A stretch of 64,000 nt of DNA from Pogonophryne albipinna (taxonomy: Eukaryota > Chordata > Actinopteri > Perciformes > Artedidraconidae). A program made the position numbers and the translations under genes. The stretch lies in the NCBI GenBank assembly GCA_028583405.1, contig CM053259.1, positions 20,375,951 to 20,439,950 of the forward strand. Reading direction: 5' to 3'. Under the pieces are notes generated by a model. That model did not search any database. It saw only the letters and a list, made by a program, of their open reading frames with translations, and had not been told where the DNA came from. Below, in pieces: positions 12,165-22,264 of the stretch; the stretch's first letter is position 1, and each line of letters starts with the position of its first letter.

Positions 12165-13769
12165 GATCAAACCTACCTACCTACAGGTACACTTAGAAGA
12201 CGACCAATATATTGGCAACAAATCAGGAGGAAATTTGAGGTTGAGGCCAGATGCTGTTCCAACAGGAAATCCACGTCAAGGAGTTTGCCTCCAGCTGTTA
12301 ATGTCAGGAATGATGACCACACCTATTATGGCACATCAAACATTGGTATGATATATGAAGCTAACAATGTTTCCCATGTTATATAATTCAAGGATAGACT
12401 ACACTCCTACTGCAACCTTCAGATTATACAGCTTCAAAACTACCAGGGTTCAGGGATTCTCTGAAGACTCATATACCATATGTAGATAATCTACAGATTT
12501 CTTCATACTTTAACATTGCCAATAGACGAACTTAGATGCATGTCACTATAGGAGTGTAGTGTACCCTTAAATGACAATAGGTGCACATGTAAAGGCAGCA
12601 TACACATATAACAGCAAGATTGCCTTGTTATTGTTACAGAGATTCAGGGAGATATTGAGGTGGAGTTCCAAGGGAATGAAAGGGACATAACAGACAGAGA
12701 GAGTGAGACAGATGTCAGCAGACTGCCAGGGGCCAGTATGTCAGGGGCCGACAATCAAGAGGCCACCTTACCAGAGATCAGTGTGCCAGGAGCCAGTCAG
12801 TCAGGGGTCAGCTATGAAGAGACCAGTTTGCCAGGGTCAGGTGCTCCAGAGACCAGACTGCCAAGGGCCAGTTGTGACCGGGCTCACGTGGAGGATCTAA
12901 TGAGGCAACTGAGGCGAGAGATTACTAAGAAAGAGAGCAGAGAGGGCTCTGGTAAACCGGAAAAGGATTAATTCGGCATTAAAAAAAAAAAATCTTCAAC
13001 ACAAACCAAATTAGAGCCAGATTACCGTCCATCTGATGAGGTTTTCACCCTTGTTCAGAACGTGGAGCAGCTGTTCCGTGTGAGGACGAGCGATTCCCTC
13101 ATGGAGTCCTCAAATGCAGTGTCACAGCTGGAACAAGAAGCCATGTTGCTGGACAGCAACCTTCCCTCATGCCATGACCTGAAGAAAAAAATCCTCTCAA
13201 CATACATCAGGCTGAGGTTAAGGATTGCATCAAAGTGCATCAGGGCTGAGAGGAAGGATAAACATAAAGGGTATCTTGGCAGCAAGAGTCAGAGTAAGAA
13301 GGCAAAGAAGACCCAACAGACCTCTGCACCGAAGGTCATAACATCTAGGCCACTGTCAAACACCTTACTCGTTGCCATCGATGTACTTGGCATCTCCATT
13401 CCCGGTCCAGCACCAGCCTCCTTCAGCAGCAGCACCCTCATTCAGCAGCACCCTCCTCCAGCAGCAGCAGCACCCTCCTCCAGCAGCAGCACCCTCCTTC
13501 AGCAGCACCCTCCTCCAGCAGCAGCACCCTCCAGCAGCAGCACCCTCCTTCAGCAGCAGCAGCCTCCTCTTCTTTCAGCAGTCATCACCTGCAGCCGTTG
13601 CCAGCACCAGCCTCCTTCAGCAGCAGCACCCTCCTCCAGCAGCAGCACCCTCCTCCAGCAGCAGCACCCTCCTTCAGCAGTAGCACCCTCCAGCAGCAGC
13701 ACCCTCCTCCAGCAGCAGCACCCTCCTCCAGCAGCAGCAGCAGAAGCAACAACCATGGCTGACATATAA
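11896..13769 (+). pseudogene. THAP-domain gene carried in the hAT-like element, broken
   Basis: Exons read by phase are 11896-12056 (THAP N-half, as copies A and B), 12187-12345, 12640-12951 and 13015-13769. Exon 2 starts HLEDDQYIGNKSGGNLRLRP with DAVPT, the second half of a THAP finger. It then needs a one-base shift to continue as RKSTSRSLPPAVNVRNDDHT. In that shifted frame it ends ATT G|GT and joins exon 3 in phase. Exon 3 is acidic, with repeated LPGAS-type motifs, and ends TCT G|GTAAAC. This joins exon 4 in phase to give EPDYRPSDEVFTLVQNVEQL, a basic KDKHKGYLGSKSQSKKAKK stretch and a long P/S/A/Q-rich tail. Exons 1 and 2 do not join in frame, and the Cys-x2 before the zinc-ligand His is missing. 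These are two independent lesions. THAP proteins bind DNA; the family beyond that is not recognised. AATAAA lies just after the stop. Confidence 0.65.
13424..13745 (+). repeat. CAGCAGCACCCTCCT low-complexity tract in the last exon of the THAP-type gene
   Basis: Irregular tandem copies of a CCTCCTCCAGCAGCAGCA-type motif. In frame it encodes alternating Pro, Ala, Ser and Gln-rich segments (for example PPPAAAPSSSSTLLQQ), and it is also open in other frames because the motif is short and lacks stops. It explains the overlapping ORFs seen on both strands here. Confidence 0.85.
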
Positions 13770-14535
13770 GGCTGAATAAAAAAAAGTGCTAATTATTTTT
13801 AAGTGTTTATTTTGTTAAAAATAAACATGTTGGATGCATGACCATGTTTTAGGCTCATCCTTCATTCACTGCTGTAGAGTAGCCTGTTCAGTGGGCTATT
13901 ATTTTTTTAATACTGAATAATACCTTTGATGAACAATCATTAAACTAGTGTGTATTACAATACAAAGGAATCTATCCTAGCATGCCATCAAGCATTAAAA
14001 AGTAGCGCTAGGCTAGTTGTACAGTACAGATGAGTTAACACGGAACAGTACCAAAAAAAAACTAAGTACAGTCAACATGTCACATAATGAAATGTTAGTA
14101 TATCCCAAAATTCAATTAAATATTAAATGAAATATTTATCACAAACGCCACCTCATTTCTACTAGTGCTAGCAGTTAAGTCATATCATACAGAAAAAGCC
14201 GACTAAGGATGGCTGACACGGTCAGGTTCAGCAGATAAAAACCAAAATAACAATAAAAACACATAATCAATCTAAATCCTGCTTGTTAGTTACCCAGCAT
14301 CATTGATATATAAGCTGCTAGCGATTCATTACTGAAATCTTACCTTCAAAGCTGACGAAGTCGCGCGAGCTAACTAGCAGGCAATGCTAGCAAAATTGGT
14401 TGTAACAACCAAGATAAAATATAGATAATTACGCTGTGCATATACAAATGAAGACCAGTATAAGCATCATAAAGGGCCTCTGATACAATATAGACAGTTG
14501 ACAATTCAAAAGAGTTCGATATTTCAGCAACTTAC

Positions 14536-14698
14536 CTCTGGGACTAATCGACGCGCCGTAATGTAAGTGAATGAGGTCCAACGCCCAAATGACAATATTT
14601 TGAACTATTTCGATGTCCATACCCCGGAAGTAGGCGCCGCCATTTTTTACAACGGAGGTCTATGGGAGTGTCGTAACTCTTATCTCTCTAGGGCTCTG
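14536..14698 (-). promoter_or_regulatory. Divergent promoter with first exon, minus strand
   Basis: On the minus strand a block CAGAGCCCTAGAGAG (33 bp identical to 3666-3698 in the tandem unit) precedes ATGGCGGCGCC next to an ETS-type ACTTCCGG. A short exon then ends at the donor GAG|GTAAGT (14536). The only ORF is about a dozen codons, so the transcript is probably non-coding, or the block is a relic promoter. A second possible exon ends at GAAG|GTAAGA near 14344. The rest of 13770-14995 shows nothing else. Confidence 0.4.
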
Positions 14699-14994
14699 CC
14701 CTGGACGATTTGAGGTCCACCCCCACTTTAAATCACATTGATAGGTTCCTAAATACATTTACCATTTTTTTTTTAAATAGTAACCCATGTCCATATGTTT
14801 ATTTGTGGGTAGTAGATTTAAACTATAGGGCTATCACTATGGGTCCTGCCTGTATCTGTTCGCTCTGCCATGGCGTGAAGGGTCTGCTAACAAGCGACCA
14901 ACAGAAAGGTTAATGTTGTTGCACGTCACGTCACCTCACTATTTGATATAAGACTAACATTCCTGACAATAGATCTCAATAGTCATCTTTTATG

Positions 14995-15636
14995 GTGTAA
15001 ATGCATTTTTAATAATAACATTTTTGAATGGAACATTCTCAACATGAATGCATAAATCCAAATAAATATAACTTAAATATGTGGGAAAATACTGTGTTTG
15101 AAATGTGTAATTGAAATTAGATGCTAGCTTTTTGTTTTGATATGTATATATATTTTGTATTCCAGTCTCCCTTCAGATATGTTAAGTGGCATGGCATTCA
15201 ACACAATGCTGCTCACCTCCTTCAGTTGGGAGAAAAGCTGGTTCAGGTTCAGCCTTATGGGGGTACAGGGCTGCTGAGCCTAGAGATGGATCTGTTGGTC
15301 CTGGCACCAGGGGGAGGGACAACTGATTTAGTATGAATAGCTGCTAATAGTCTACCTGTATTTGTTAAATGTCAGCTAAAAGAGCAGTGCAATTAAAAAC
15401 CTGTATAGATATCAACAGTACTTAATGTCAGCTTAGTAAAAAAAAACATCACAATTATTATTTACAATGGACTAAGCTTAGCTAACAGACATAATTCCAC
15501 CACTCATGGACCACACCCACCTTTTCTTTTGAAAAACTGGGTGACATACTGTCGCCCTTTAGTCCCTCTCTCTTGTTTTTCTCTCCTTTCTTTTCTCTTT
15601 TGAAAGCCTGACTTTGTGAGTCGTTGAGACATGGTA
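14995..15636 (+). repeat. 640-bp direct repeat, right copy
   Basis: Partner of 2094-2733. Together with the left copy it brackets the tandem array and the THAP-type gene. Between its end and the element terminus at 16010 there is only short subterminal sequence, including the GTGGCC-rich end typical of this element. Confidence 0.85.
15166..15336 (+). pseudogene. Terminal-exon-like ORF (SPFRYVKWHG...), right copy
   Basis: Same acceptor, frame and stop as 2269-2439; one visible change is AGGAGG to GGGAGG, which is synonymous. It lies about 1.4 kb downstream of the last exon of the THAP-type gene and on the same strand. It could be an alternative last exon of that gene, but the upstream exon already ends in its own stop and poly(A) signal. 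Function not recognised. Confidence 0.45.
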
Positions 15637-16010
15637 CTACACACGTAAGTACTAGCATCCCTGCTCCTCACATGCTCACACTAGTGTCTGCTAGAAAGTG
15701 CCGGCGGTGCTGCACCGCGTTTGGAGGCAGGACCAAACCATTACATGTAAATAGAACGGGGTGTACAGAGGCTTTGGATAATTAACTTTTGGAAGAAAAT
15801 AAGTTAAATGAATTGTAAGTTTAGTGAGTACTTTACATTATCGATATAACGTCCTATTAATGTTAATTATTGATGAATGATGAAAGGTTACTTAAACATT
15901 TTTTTCTTAATGTTCTAAAATAGTTTGGGCCCCCGTGGTGAGAGTGTTTGGGGTGGCCAATAGGGTGGCCAGGATTCAGCGGGGGCCACCCACCCCCAGC
16001 TCCGCCACTG

Positions 16011-16404
16011 CCTTTGACAGCTCTTTGGTCTTGGCCATAGTGGAGTTTGGAGTGTGACTGTTTGAGGTTGTGGACAGGTGTCTTTTATACTGATAACGAG
16101 TTCAAACAGGTGCCATTAATACAGTTAACAAGTGGAGGACAGAGGAGGCTCTTAAAGAAGAAGTTACAGGTCTGTGAGAGCCAGAAATCTTGTTTGTTTG
16201 TAGGTGACCAAATACTTATTTTACCGAGGAATTTACCAATTAATTCATTAAAAATCCTACAATGTGATTTCCTGGATTCTTTACCCCCATTCTGTCTCTC
16301 ATAGTTGAAGTGTACCTAGGATGAAAATTACAGGCCTCTGTCATCTTTTTAAGTGGGAGAACTTGCACAATTGGTGGCTGACTAAATACTTTTTTGCCCC
16401 ACTG
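16011..16404 (-). mobile_element. Tc1-like element, other half: start codon region and terminal repeat
   Basis: This continues the Tc1 element cut at 635. On the minus strand it gives the transposase start (MAKTKELS) and then the non-coding end, finishing in a Tc1 terminus of the CAGTGGGGCAAAAAAGTA type. A TA follows at 16405-16406, the expected Tc1 target dinucleotide. Removing 636-16010 and one copy of the 8-bp duplication restores continuous Tc1 sequence. The opposite terminus lies before the window. Confidence 0.93.
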
Positions 16405-16429
16405 TATATCAGAATCAGAAACATGTTTA

Positions 16430-17960
16430 TTACCAGGTAGGTTTACACGTACGAGGAATTTGACGCGGTAAAAAAGAATACATTATTGTACTCTGGAAGG
16501 GAGTTCAATCATTTTATCTCTCATCAAAGATAGCAGAAAACATGCATTATTGTACTCAGGGGTGGAGTTTGACAAAGGATTACTCAAAAAGTACACAGTA
16601 AAAGTACTTGATTGCACTTGTGCTACTAGTCCAAGTAGTACTGAATCCAACAGTACCAATTTCATTAAGAACTTATTGTACAAAATAATTTTATTTCTCA
16701 TCAAAGATGGTCGAAAACATGCATTATTGTACTCAGGGGTGGAGTTTGACAAAGGATTACTCAAAGAGTACACAGTAAAAGTACTCGATTGTACTTGTGC
16801 TACTAGTCCAAGTAGTACTGAATCCAACAATACCAATTTCATTAAGAACTTATTTCACAACATCATTTTATCTCTCATCAAAGATGGCCAAAAACATGCA
16901 TTATTGTACTCTGGGGTGGAGTTTGACAAAGGATTACTCAAAATGTACACAGTAAAAGTACTTGATTGTACTTTTGGTAGTAGTCCAAGTAGTACTGAAT
17001 CCAACAGTACCAATTTCATTAAGAACTTATTGCACAAATCATTTTATCTCTCATCAAAGATGGCAGAAAACATGCATTATTGTACTCAGCGGTGGAGTTT
17101 GACAAAGGATTACTCAAAATGTACACAGTAAAAGTACTTGATTGTACTGTTGGTAGTAGTCCAAGTAGTACTGAATACAACAGTACCAATTTCATTCAGA
17201 ACTTATTGCACAAAATCATTTTATCTCTCATCAAAGATGGCAGAAAACATGCATTATTGTACTCAGCGGTGGAGTTTGACAAAGGATTACTCAAAATGTA
17301 CACAGTAAAAGTACTTGATTGTACTTTTGGTAGTAGTCCAAGTAGTACTGAATCCAACAGTACCAATTTCATTAAGAACTTATTGCACAAAATCATTTTA
17401 TCTCTCATCAAAGATGGCAGAAAACATGCATTATTGTACTCAGCGGTGGAGTTTGACAAAGGATTACTCAAAATGTACACAGTAAAAGTACTTGATTGTA
17501 CTGTTGGTAGTAGTCCAAGTAGTACTGAATACAACAGTACCAATTTCATTAAGAACCTATGCCAAAATATCCTTTTATCTCTCATCAAATATAGCAAATA
17601 CATGAATTATTGTACTCGGGAGGGGAGTTTGACAGGGGATTACTCAAAAGTACACAGTAAAAGTACTTGATTGTACTTATGGTAGTAGTCTAACAAGTAC
17701 TGAGTCCAACAGTATCACTTTTATTAAGGATGTATGGCTAAAAATCATTTTATCTCATCAAATATAGCAGAAGTTGCATGATTTTGTTCTCAGGAGGGGA
17801 ATTTGAGAGTATTACCCAGAAAAAAGACAGTAAAAGTACTTCATTTTATTGTTGGTAGCAGTCAAACTAGGACTGAGTCAAACAGTGTTAGTTTTTTAAA
17901 GAATTTATGGTAAAAAGAATTTGTATCGCATGAAGCAGAAAAAACATGCATTCTTTTACT
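16430..17960. repeat. 177-bp satellite array, about 8 units
   Basis: The marker CATGCATTATTGTACTC recurs at 16541, 16718, 16895, 17071, 17248 and 17425, then degenerates at 17601 and ~17775. The period is 177 bp with two 176-bp steps. Units are A+T-rich and contain short GTAC-centred words (AAAAGTACTTGATTGTACT). Because 177 is 59 codons, a frame without stops stays open for several units on both strands, giving apparent proteins of 119-196 residues with repeated STESNSTNFIKN-type segments. These are best read as non-coding satellite. Confidence 0.9.
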
Positions 17961-18654
17961 CTTGCGTTCGTGCCGCTTCTCAGCGATTACCGTAAAGGCG
18001 CTATAAATCGCGCACTCAAAAATGAAGAACTGCTCATTTGACCAAGCAAATTTGAGAGACGGCTGAGTTGACCGCAGTCATCCCACGGGGGTGTAATAAT
18101 GGATATATTGCACATGTTTGCTGTAATTCATTATCATACTACATGGGCTGTATGATTAAATCTTGAACCGTAAATGTTGTATTAAATAAAGTCAATATTA
18201 CTTATTATTATAAGTATATATAGGCCTATATATATATATATATACAGTGCAATCATTCTTTCATGCTAAATGAAGCTCTGTTGCTTGGATATCACTAGAT
18301 CCTGTTACAGCGTAATATAAGTACATAACATTGATGTGTACATTAGCATAATTACTAGCTAGCCGCTAGCTGCTAACTGCCGCCTCGTTAATATCAAATC
18401 CATCCACGCTGTCATGAACGTGCGGTGCTGTTACGTGTAAGCAAATTGACGTGCTTGATGTGAACGAGCATTTTGGTTAAAGTTGCGCATGCGCTATGAG
18501 CGCACATACGGGTACTTCTCAGGCATGCCGGGTAATCTGTGACGTTTCACTCTCTCAAAAGTTGGGCCATTTTATCATCATGCGCTAATGAGCAGCTCTC
18601 ATAGGAATGAATGAGGCCCCGCCTCCCACGCTGTATCCAGTTCTTATTATACAT

Positions 18655-19085
18655 CCATGGTCACTACCCGATCCGTCCCCCTGCCCGATCGGTACTGCGC
18701 ATGTGCGAGATTGTCCGCCATATTGGACAACTCCGGACGGCAACCCAAGATGGACATTTGACACAGTGGCTTTTAGCAAAGCTCAAACTCGAGAGAGATG
18801 AGTTATTGTTATTACAACGTGACTTCACTATTATTTAACAACTCTTTTTATTGGGTTTTATTTGGGGTTAAGTACATTGTCAGAATAAGTGAGAAATGAA
18901 TTTAACTTCTGTTAGACAGCCATATGCCATACATGTTTGCATACATTCACAGTAAATATTTATTCAGTATGATAGCTGTCTAACAGAAGTTAAATCCATT
19001 GCCGTCCGGAGTTGTCCAATATGGCGGACCATCTCGCACATGCGCAGTATCGATCGGGCAGGGGGACGGATCGGGTAGTGACACC
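18655..19085. repeat. Inverted repeat with ~85-bp arms, nested palindrome between
   Basis: The left arm (about 18659-18743) is GC-rich and contains CCCCCTGCCCGATCGGTACT and TTGTCCGCCATATTGGACAA. It reappears inverted at about 18998-19082. Inside lies a smaller inverted pair (AACTTCTGTTAGACAGC at ~18903 and its complement at ~18974). The arms contain CpG-rich, NRF1-like words (TGCGCATGTGCG). This is a foldback element or the remains of two inverted promoter copies. From 17960 to 18655 I see no gene. Confidence 0.75.
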
Positions 19086-19119
19086 ATGAGTGACACACTA
19101 CAATGGACCACTTTTTTTT

Positions 19120-19940
19120 ACAGCAATGGCGGATCGTGGAGCCTCTCAATCGTTCCCCGGAAGTTAGCGCCAAGGCTAGCAGAGCTGTAGAGTTGCAGCA
19201 TAATAGACCGTTCGTGACGGACTTTTAAAGGTAAGAAGAAGTTTAAAGATTTATACTGCGGATATTATCAGTACATCTGATTCAAATTAACATGTGTATT
19301 AAAGGATGTCAGTGGATTATCCCTAAATTAGTAGATTTAGGGAACGTTTACAGATAACAGATTAAGCTAGGATACCGAAGCAAGTTAGCAACACACGTTG
19401 AACAGCCTTTTAATTGTAAATTCCGTTCTCTTAATGTCTATTTGGTCCAACGTTGTTGAATTAGAGAAGAGGGGCTTCTAAACGGGATTGTATGCGGGGG
19501 TGGAGGGAGTTAAATATTAGATAAATATAACTTTGGTGCGTGTAAGAGTGAGTGTTTTTAGCAGAGCCATATTGTGTCCTTGTGATTATGTTGATTATTA
19601 CCTGTCTGTATAATGTTGCAGCTCAGCTGATTTGGATTGATGGCAAAGGGAGAGGGACTTAAGTGAGAGTGAAAACACAAGGTAAGTTTAATACTACTGT
19701 TTTATATAAGTAAACACCTTATCTCCCCAAGGCAATTTCCCATCCAATAGGTGTGCTATATAGGTGTGTATAACCCTTTCTCCTGTCTGTTACTCCCTCT
19801 TTCAGCACAAGAACCAGAGGGGGATTCAATGGAGCCTGAATACCTGCACTGAGACCCTCACCCTGCACCCTGAGTCTCAACTCTGTGTTTTTCAAGCCTT
19901 TCCCTGTTTTTTTGTATTAAACAAAACATTAAGCTTTCCC
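19120..19940 (+). ncRNA. Three-exon spliced non-coding transcript model
   Basis: Exon 1 (start uncertain, ~19120-19230) contains an ATGGCGG promoter-proximal word next to CCCCGGAAGT and ends AAAG|GTAAGA. Exon 2 (19622-19681) is flanked by a TTGCAG acceptor and an AAG|GTAAGT donor. Exon 3 (19806 to ~19940) follows TCTTTCAG and ends near an ATTAAA signal (19916). Joined, the exons give only very short ORFs (12 codons or fewer from any ATG). The splice sites are strong, so transcription is likely, but no protein is encoded. It could also be a decayed gene. Confidence 0.4.
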
Positions 19941-19997
19941 AATGGTGTGGTTTTCGTTTTGTGAAAAAGTGCAAATGCAGTGTTTGTATATAATTAC

Positions 19998-20147
19998 ATC
20001 ACATATTTTTTTGCTGTTGGTCGTGAAATTGCTCCTGCTGACTTGAGCCAGCCATTTTTTCCTCCGCTCTGTGTCAGTGGGGAAGCCGTACATTCGTACT
20101 CCTTTCTCGGAGCGATTTGAGCATCCCCAGGCAGCACAGCAAACCAT
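19998..20147 (-). pseudogene. THAP-domain first exon, minus strand
   Basis: Fifty codons from an ATG in good context (ACCATGG). The exon starts MVCCAAWGCSNRSEKGVRMY, then GFPTDTERRKKWLAQV, and ends KKICD at a GTAATT donor in phase 0. It has the C-x4-C pair, the GFP and Trp of a THAP finger and the third Cys, so the next exon should begin with x-x-H-F. I could not find that exon downstream on the minus strand. It resembles the THAP exon of the tandem units (CSNRSEKG and RMYGFP shared), so both derive from one family. It lies just downstream of, and opposite to, the non-coding transcript model. Confidence 0.65.
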
Positions 20148-20850
20148 GGTGGCGACTAGGAGGCAGCACAGCAAACCAGGACAACACGGAGGAAAAGGCA
20201 CAGACAAACTGCATGATATGCTATTCAATGTTTATTGAATCCCATGTATTTGCAATGGATGTTCCTAAAACAACATATTTAACATCATCATCATCATCAT
20301 GCTGCTGCTGCTAGTCCTTTGATAGTCACCTGTCGGTCTCCTGTCCTTTCTGAAAGCCATTAAGATGACATTAGTCATTTAGATAACTTGTCTCCTCAAT
20401 TACCATGGGATTACTGAAACTACCATGAATTTAAGAAAATGGTAGAAATTAATCTAATCTGAATTTCAAAGCATTACTTTAGATCCCCTCCCTCTAAATA
20501 TATCAATAAACATTAGAAAGTGATGCTCCTGACTACCATACAAGTTTAAGAAGATAATATTGGTTTTAAAGAATTCAAAGCTATAAATAAACAGCAACAG
20601 GCTCTTTAACCAAGGCACATGTAAACTAGTTGTTCACACTAATCCTAATATTATCACTTAATATTAGCAAATTCTATTTTATTTTTTAAAACATATTGAT
20701 GTAAATACATACACATATCGATTTGTTGTATAAATATTGCAAATCAAAACCTTTATTCACTAATAATTACCAAAAATCGTAGTTCTATCTCCTGTTATCA
20801 ATGCATTCACATTGCCCGCCATGAACTTCCGGGGAACGATCCTCGTCTAC

Positions 20851-21673
20851 TAGAGATGGGCGAGTCATGATTCATCCGGATCATTAACCCGGATCCTAGT
20901 AATGAGCCGGTCGTGACGAGTCTCCCTCTCGATTAACCCGAGTCCTTTGAGTCCTACACCTGATGTGACGTAAAAATTAAAACTATAAATTGCGTCACTC
21001 TTTACTCTCTTTATAACGTGTAAAATCACATTACAACGTTGTTGTATCCAGAGATCCAGCAGACTCGTCGCCATGCACGAATCAACAGCAGATTCAGCCC
21101 CTCCTCCGGCTCCCGCGAGAGTCCCGTGAGCCGTGAGTGAGCCGTGAGTCCGCAAATCTCTGAGTCTGCTGCGACTCGTCGAGGGAGCCGTGGGACTCGC
21201 GGGAGCCGTTGGACTCGCGGGAGCCGTGAGTGAGCCGTGAGCCGTGAGTGAGCCGTGAGTCCGCAAATCTCTGAGTCTGCCTGCGACTCGTCGAGGGAGC
21301 CGTGGGACTCGCGGGAGCCGTGGGACTCGGAGGAGGGGCTGAGTCTGCTGTAGATTCGTGCATGGGGACGAGTCTGCTGGATCTCTGGATCTGCTGCCTG
21401 CTATATGTTACGGCTCTGAGTCCTCGTAGGCTACTGGTCTCTCTCGATCATTGACCTGGATTCACGGATCCCGCGATTTTTCCGGCTCTAAATTAAGTTT
21501 CAGTGTAGACTTCTAACACAATGTTCATGTTGTGCAACAGTCTCCTGTAATAATATCTGCATTTCCAATAAGGATCTTACTTGGAAACTCGTTTATTTTG
21601 AACATGGCACACAAAAAGAAACAAATGATAGAAAATTGCAAAACAGTTAGAATATATAAAATGTAATTATACA

Positions 21674-21720
<47 letters not shown>

Positions 21721-22055
21721 ATGAAAACACAATTGTGCAAAATTAGCTTAAGTACAGGAACATATTAAAAATAACTATATACATATAATGCAAAACACTT
21801 ATTTTTTAAAATGCACACACACACACATGTTTTATTAAAGCAAAAGACACTGTGTAGCGGAGGTTAATGTAACGTTAGTTTAATATGCTGGTTAAATGCA
21901 ACAACTTTTCGGTTTCACCGGTAGGATTTCTACGGTCTTGGTCATGCTGACTCATATGACTCAAATGACTCAAATGACTCGTATGATCCGGATCTCTTCA
22001 ATGATTGACTCAGAAGACTCCGAGTCCATAAAATGATCCGGATTTGCCATCTCTA
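20851..22055. mobile_element. Ac-like hAT element, non-autonomous, 1.2 kb
   Basis: The ends are TAGAGATGG... and ...CCATCTCTA, flanked by a perfect 8-bp duplication TCGTCTAC (20843-20850 and 22056-22063), diagnostic of hAT transposition. The TAGAGATG terminus resembles that of Ac/hobo-type elements. Inside are a duplicated ~125-bp GC-rich block (21120-21340) full of GACTC words, an (ATT)n run at ~21677-21720, and clustered subterminal TGACTC/GATCCGGA words near both ends, which are probably transposase-binding sites. There is no transposase ORF. Confidence 0.9.
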
Positions 22056-22064
22056 TCGTCTACA

Positions 22065-22264
22065 TGAACCACGTGACGATAACCGTTTTTGGACTTCCGT
22101 TGTCGTAACTCTTCTATCTATATGGCGCACCGCAATATCACTTGCGGGCTGGCTTGACTAGGTTTTCCCGAGTGGAGGTTGGCTTAACCGCAGTCAGAGA
22201 CTGCCGCTTGGTTTTAACTTAACTTCGGTCCCACCGAGCCGGTGGGAACCAACGGATAAAAACG
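22065..22264 (+). promoter_or_regulatory. ggct promoter and 5' UTR
   Basis: A CACGTGAC E-box (22070-22077) lies directly after the target duplication of the hAT element. GACTTCCG (ETS-like) and TTGTCGTAACTCTTC follow, the latter a motif also found in the promoter-like blocks at 14666 and in the 3.24-kb units. The coding ATG is 22265. The transcription start was not determined. Confidence 0.5.

Larger units (their letters stand above)
636..16010. mobile_element. 15.4-kb composite hAT-like element inserted in a Tc1 transposon
   Basis: The left end begins CAGTGGCGGAGC and the right end finishes in its exact reverse complement. Both flanks carry the same 8-bp target duplication, CCTTTGAC (628-635 and 16011-16018), placed so that removal rebuilds the interrupted Tc1 transposase. 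An 8-bp duplication and CAG-type ends fit the hAT superfamily; P elements also make 8-bp duplications. No hAT transposase ORF or dimerisation region is visible, so the element appears non-autonomous. Its cargo is a small MITE, two copies of a 640-bp segment, three 3.24-kb tandem units with THAP exons, a broken THAP-type gene and a promoter-like exon on the minus strand. The region 636-1660 holds subterminal A+T-rich sequence in which I see no gene. Confidence 0.85.

Noticed and set aside
13372..13765. Additional overlapping ORFs on both strands in the P/A/Q tract
   Set aside because: Shadow frames of the CAGCAGCACC repeats; only the frame continuous with exon 4 upstream is supported.
636..16010. 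An integrated virus or an intact autonomous transposon as explanation for the 15-kb insertion
   Set aside because: No polymerase, capsid, integrase or DDE/hAT transposase ORF was found; the termini and 8-bp duplication indicate DNA-transposon insertion of non-autonomous cargo.
16550..17670. Long ORFs (about 193 and 196 codons on plus, 119 and 135 on minus) in the satellite
   Set aside because: They follow from a 177-bp period divisible by three. There are no splice context, no start context and no known domain, and they are open on both strands.
16430..17960. CRISPR-like array
   Set aside because: The units are contiguous 177-bp repeats with no alternation of short repeats and unique spacers, and the genome is eukaryotic.
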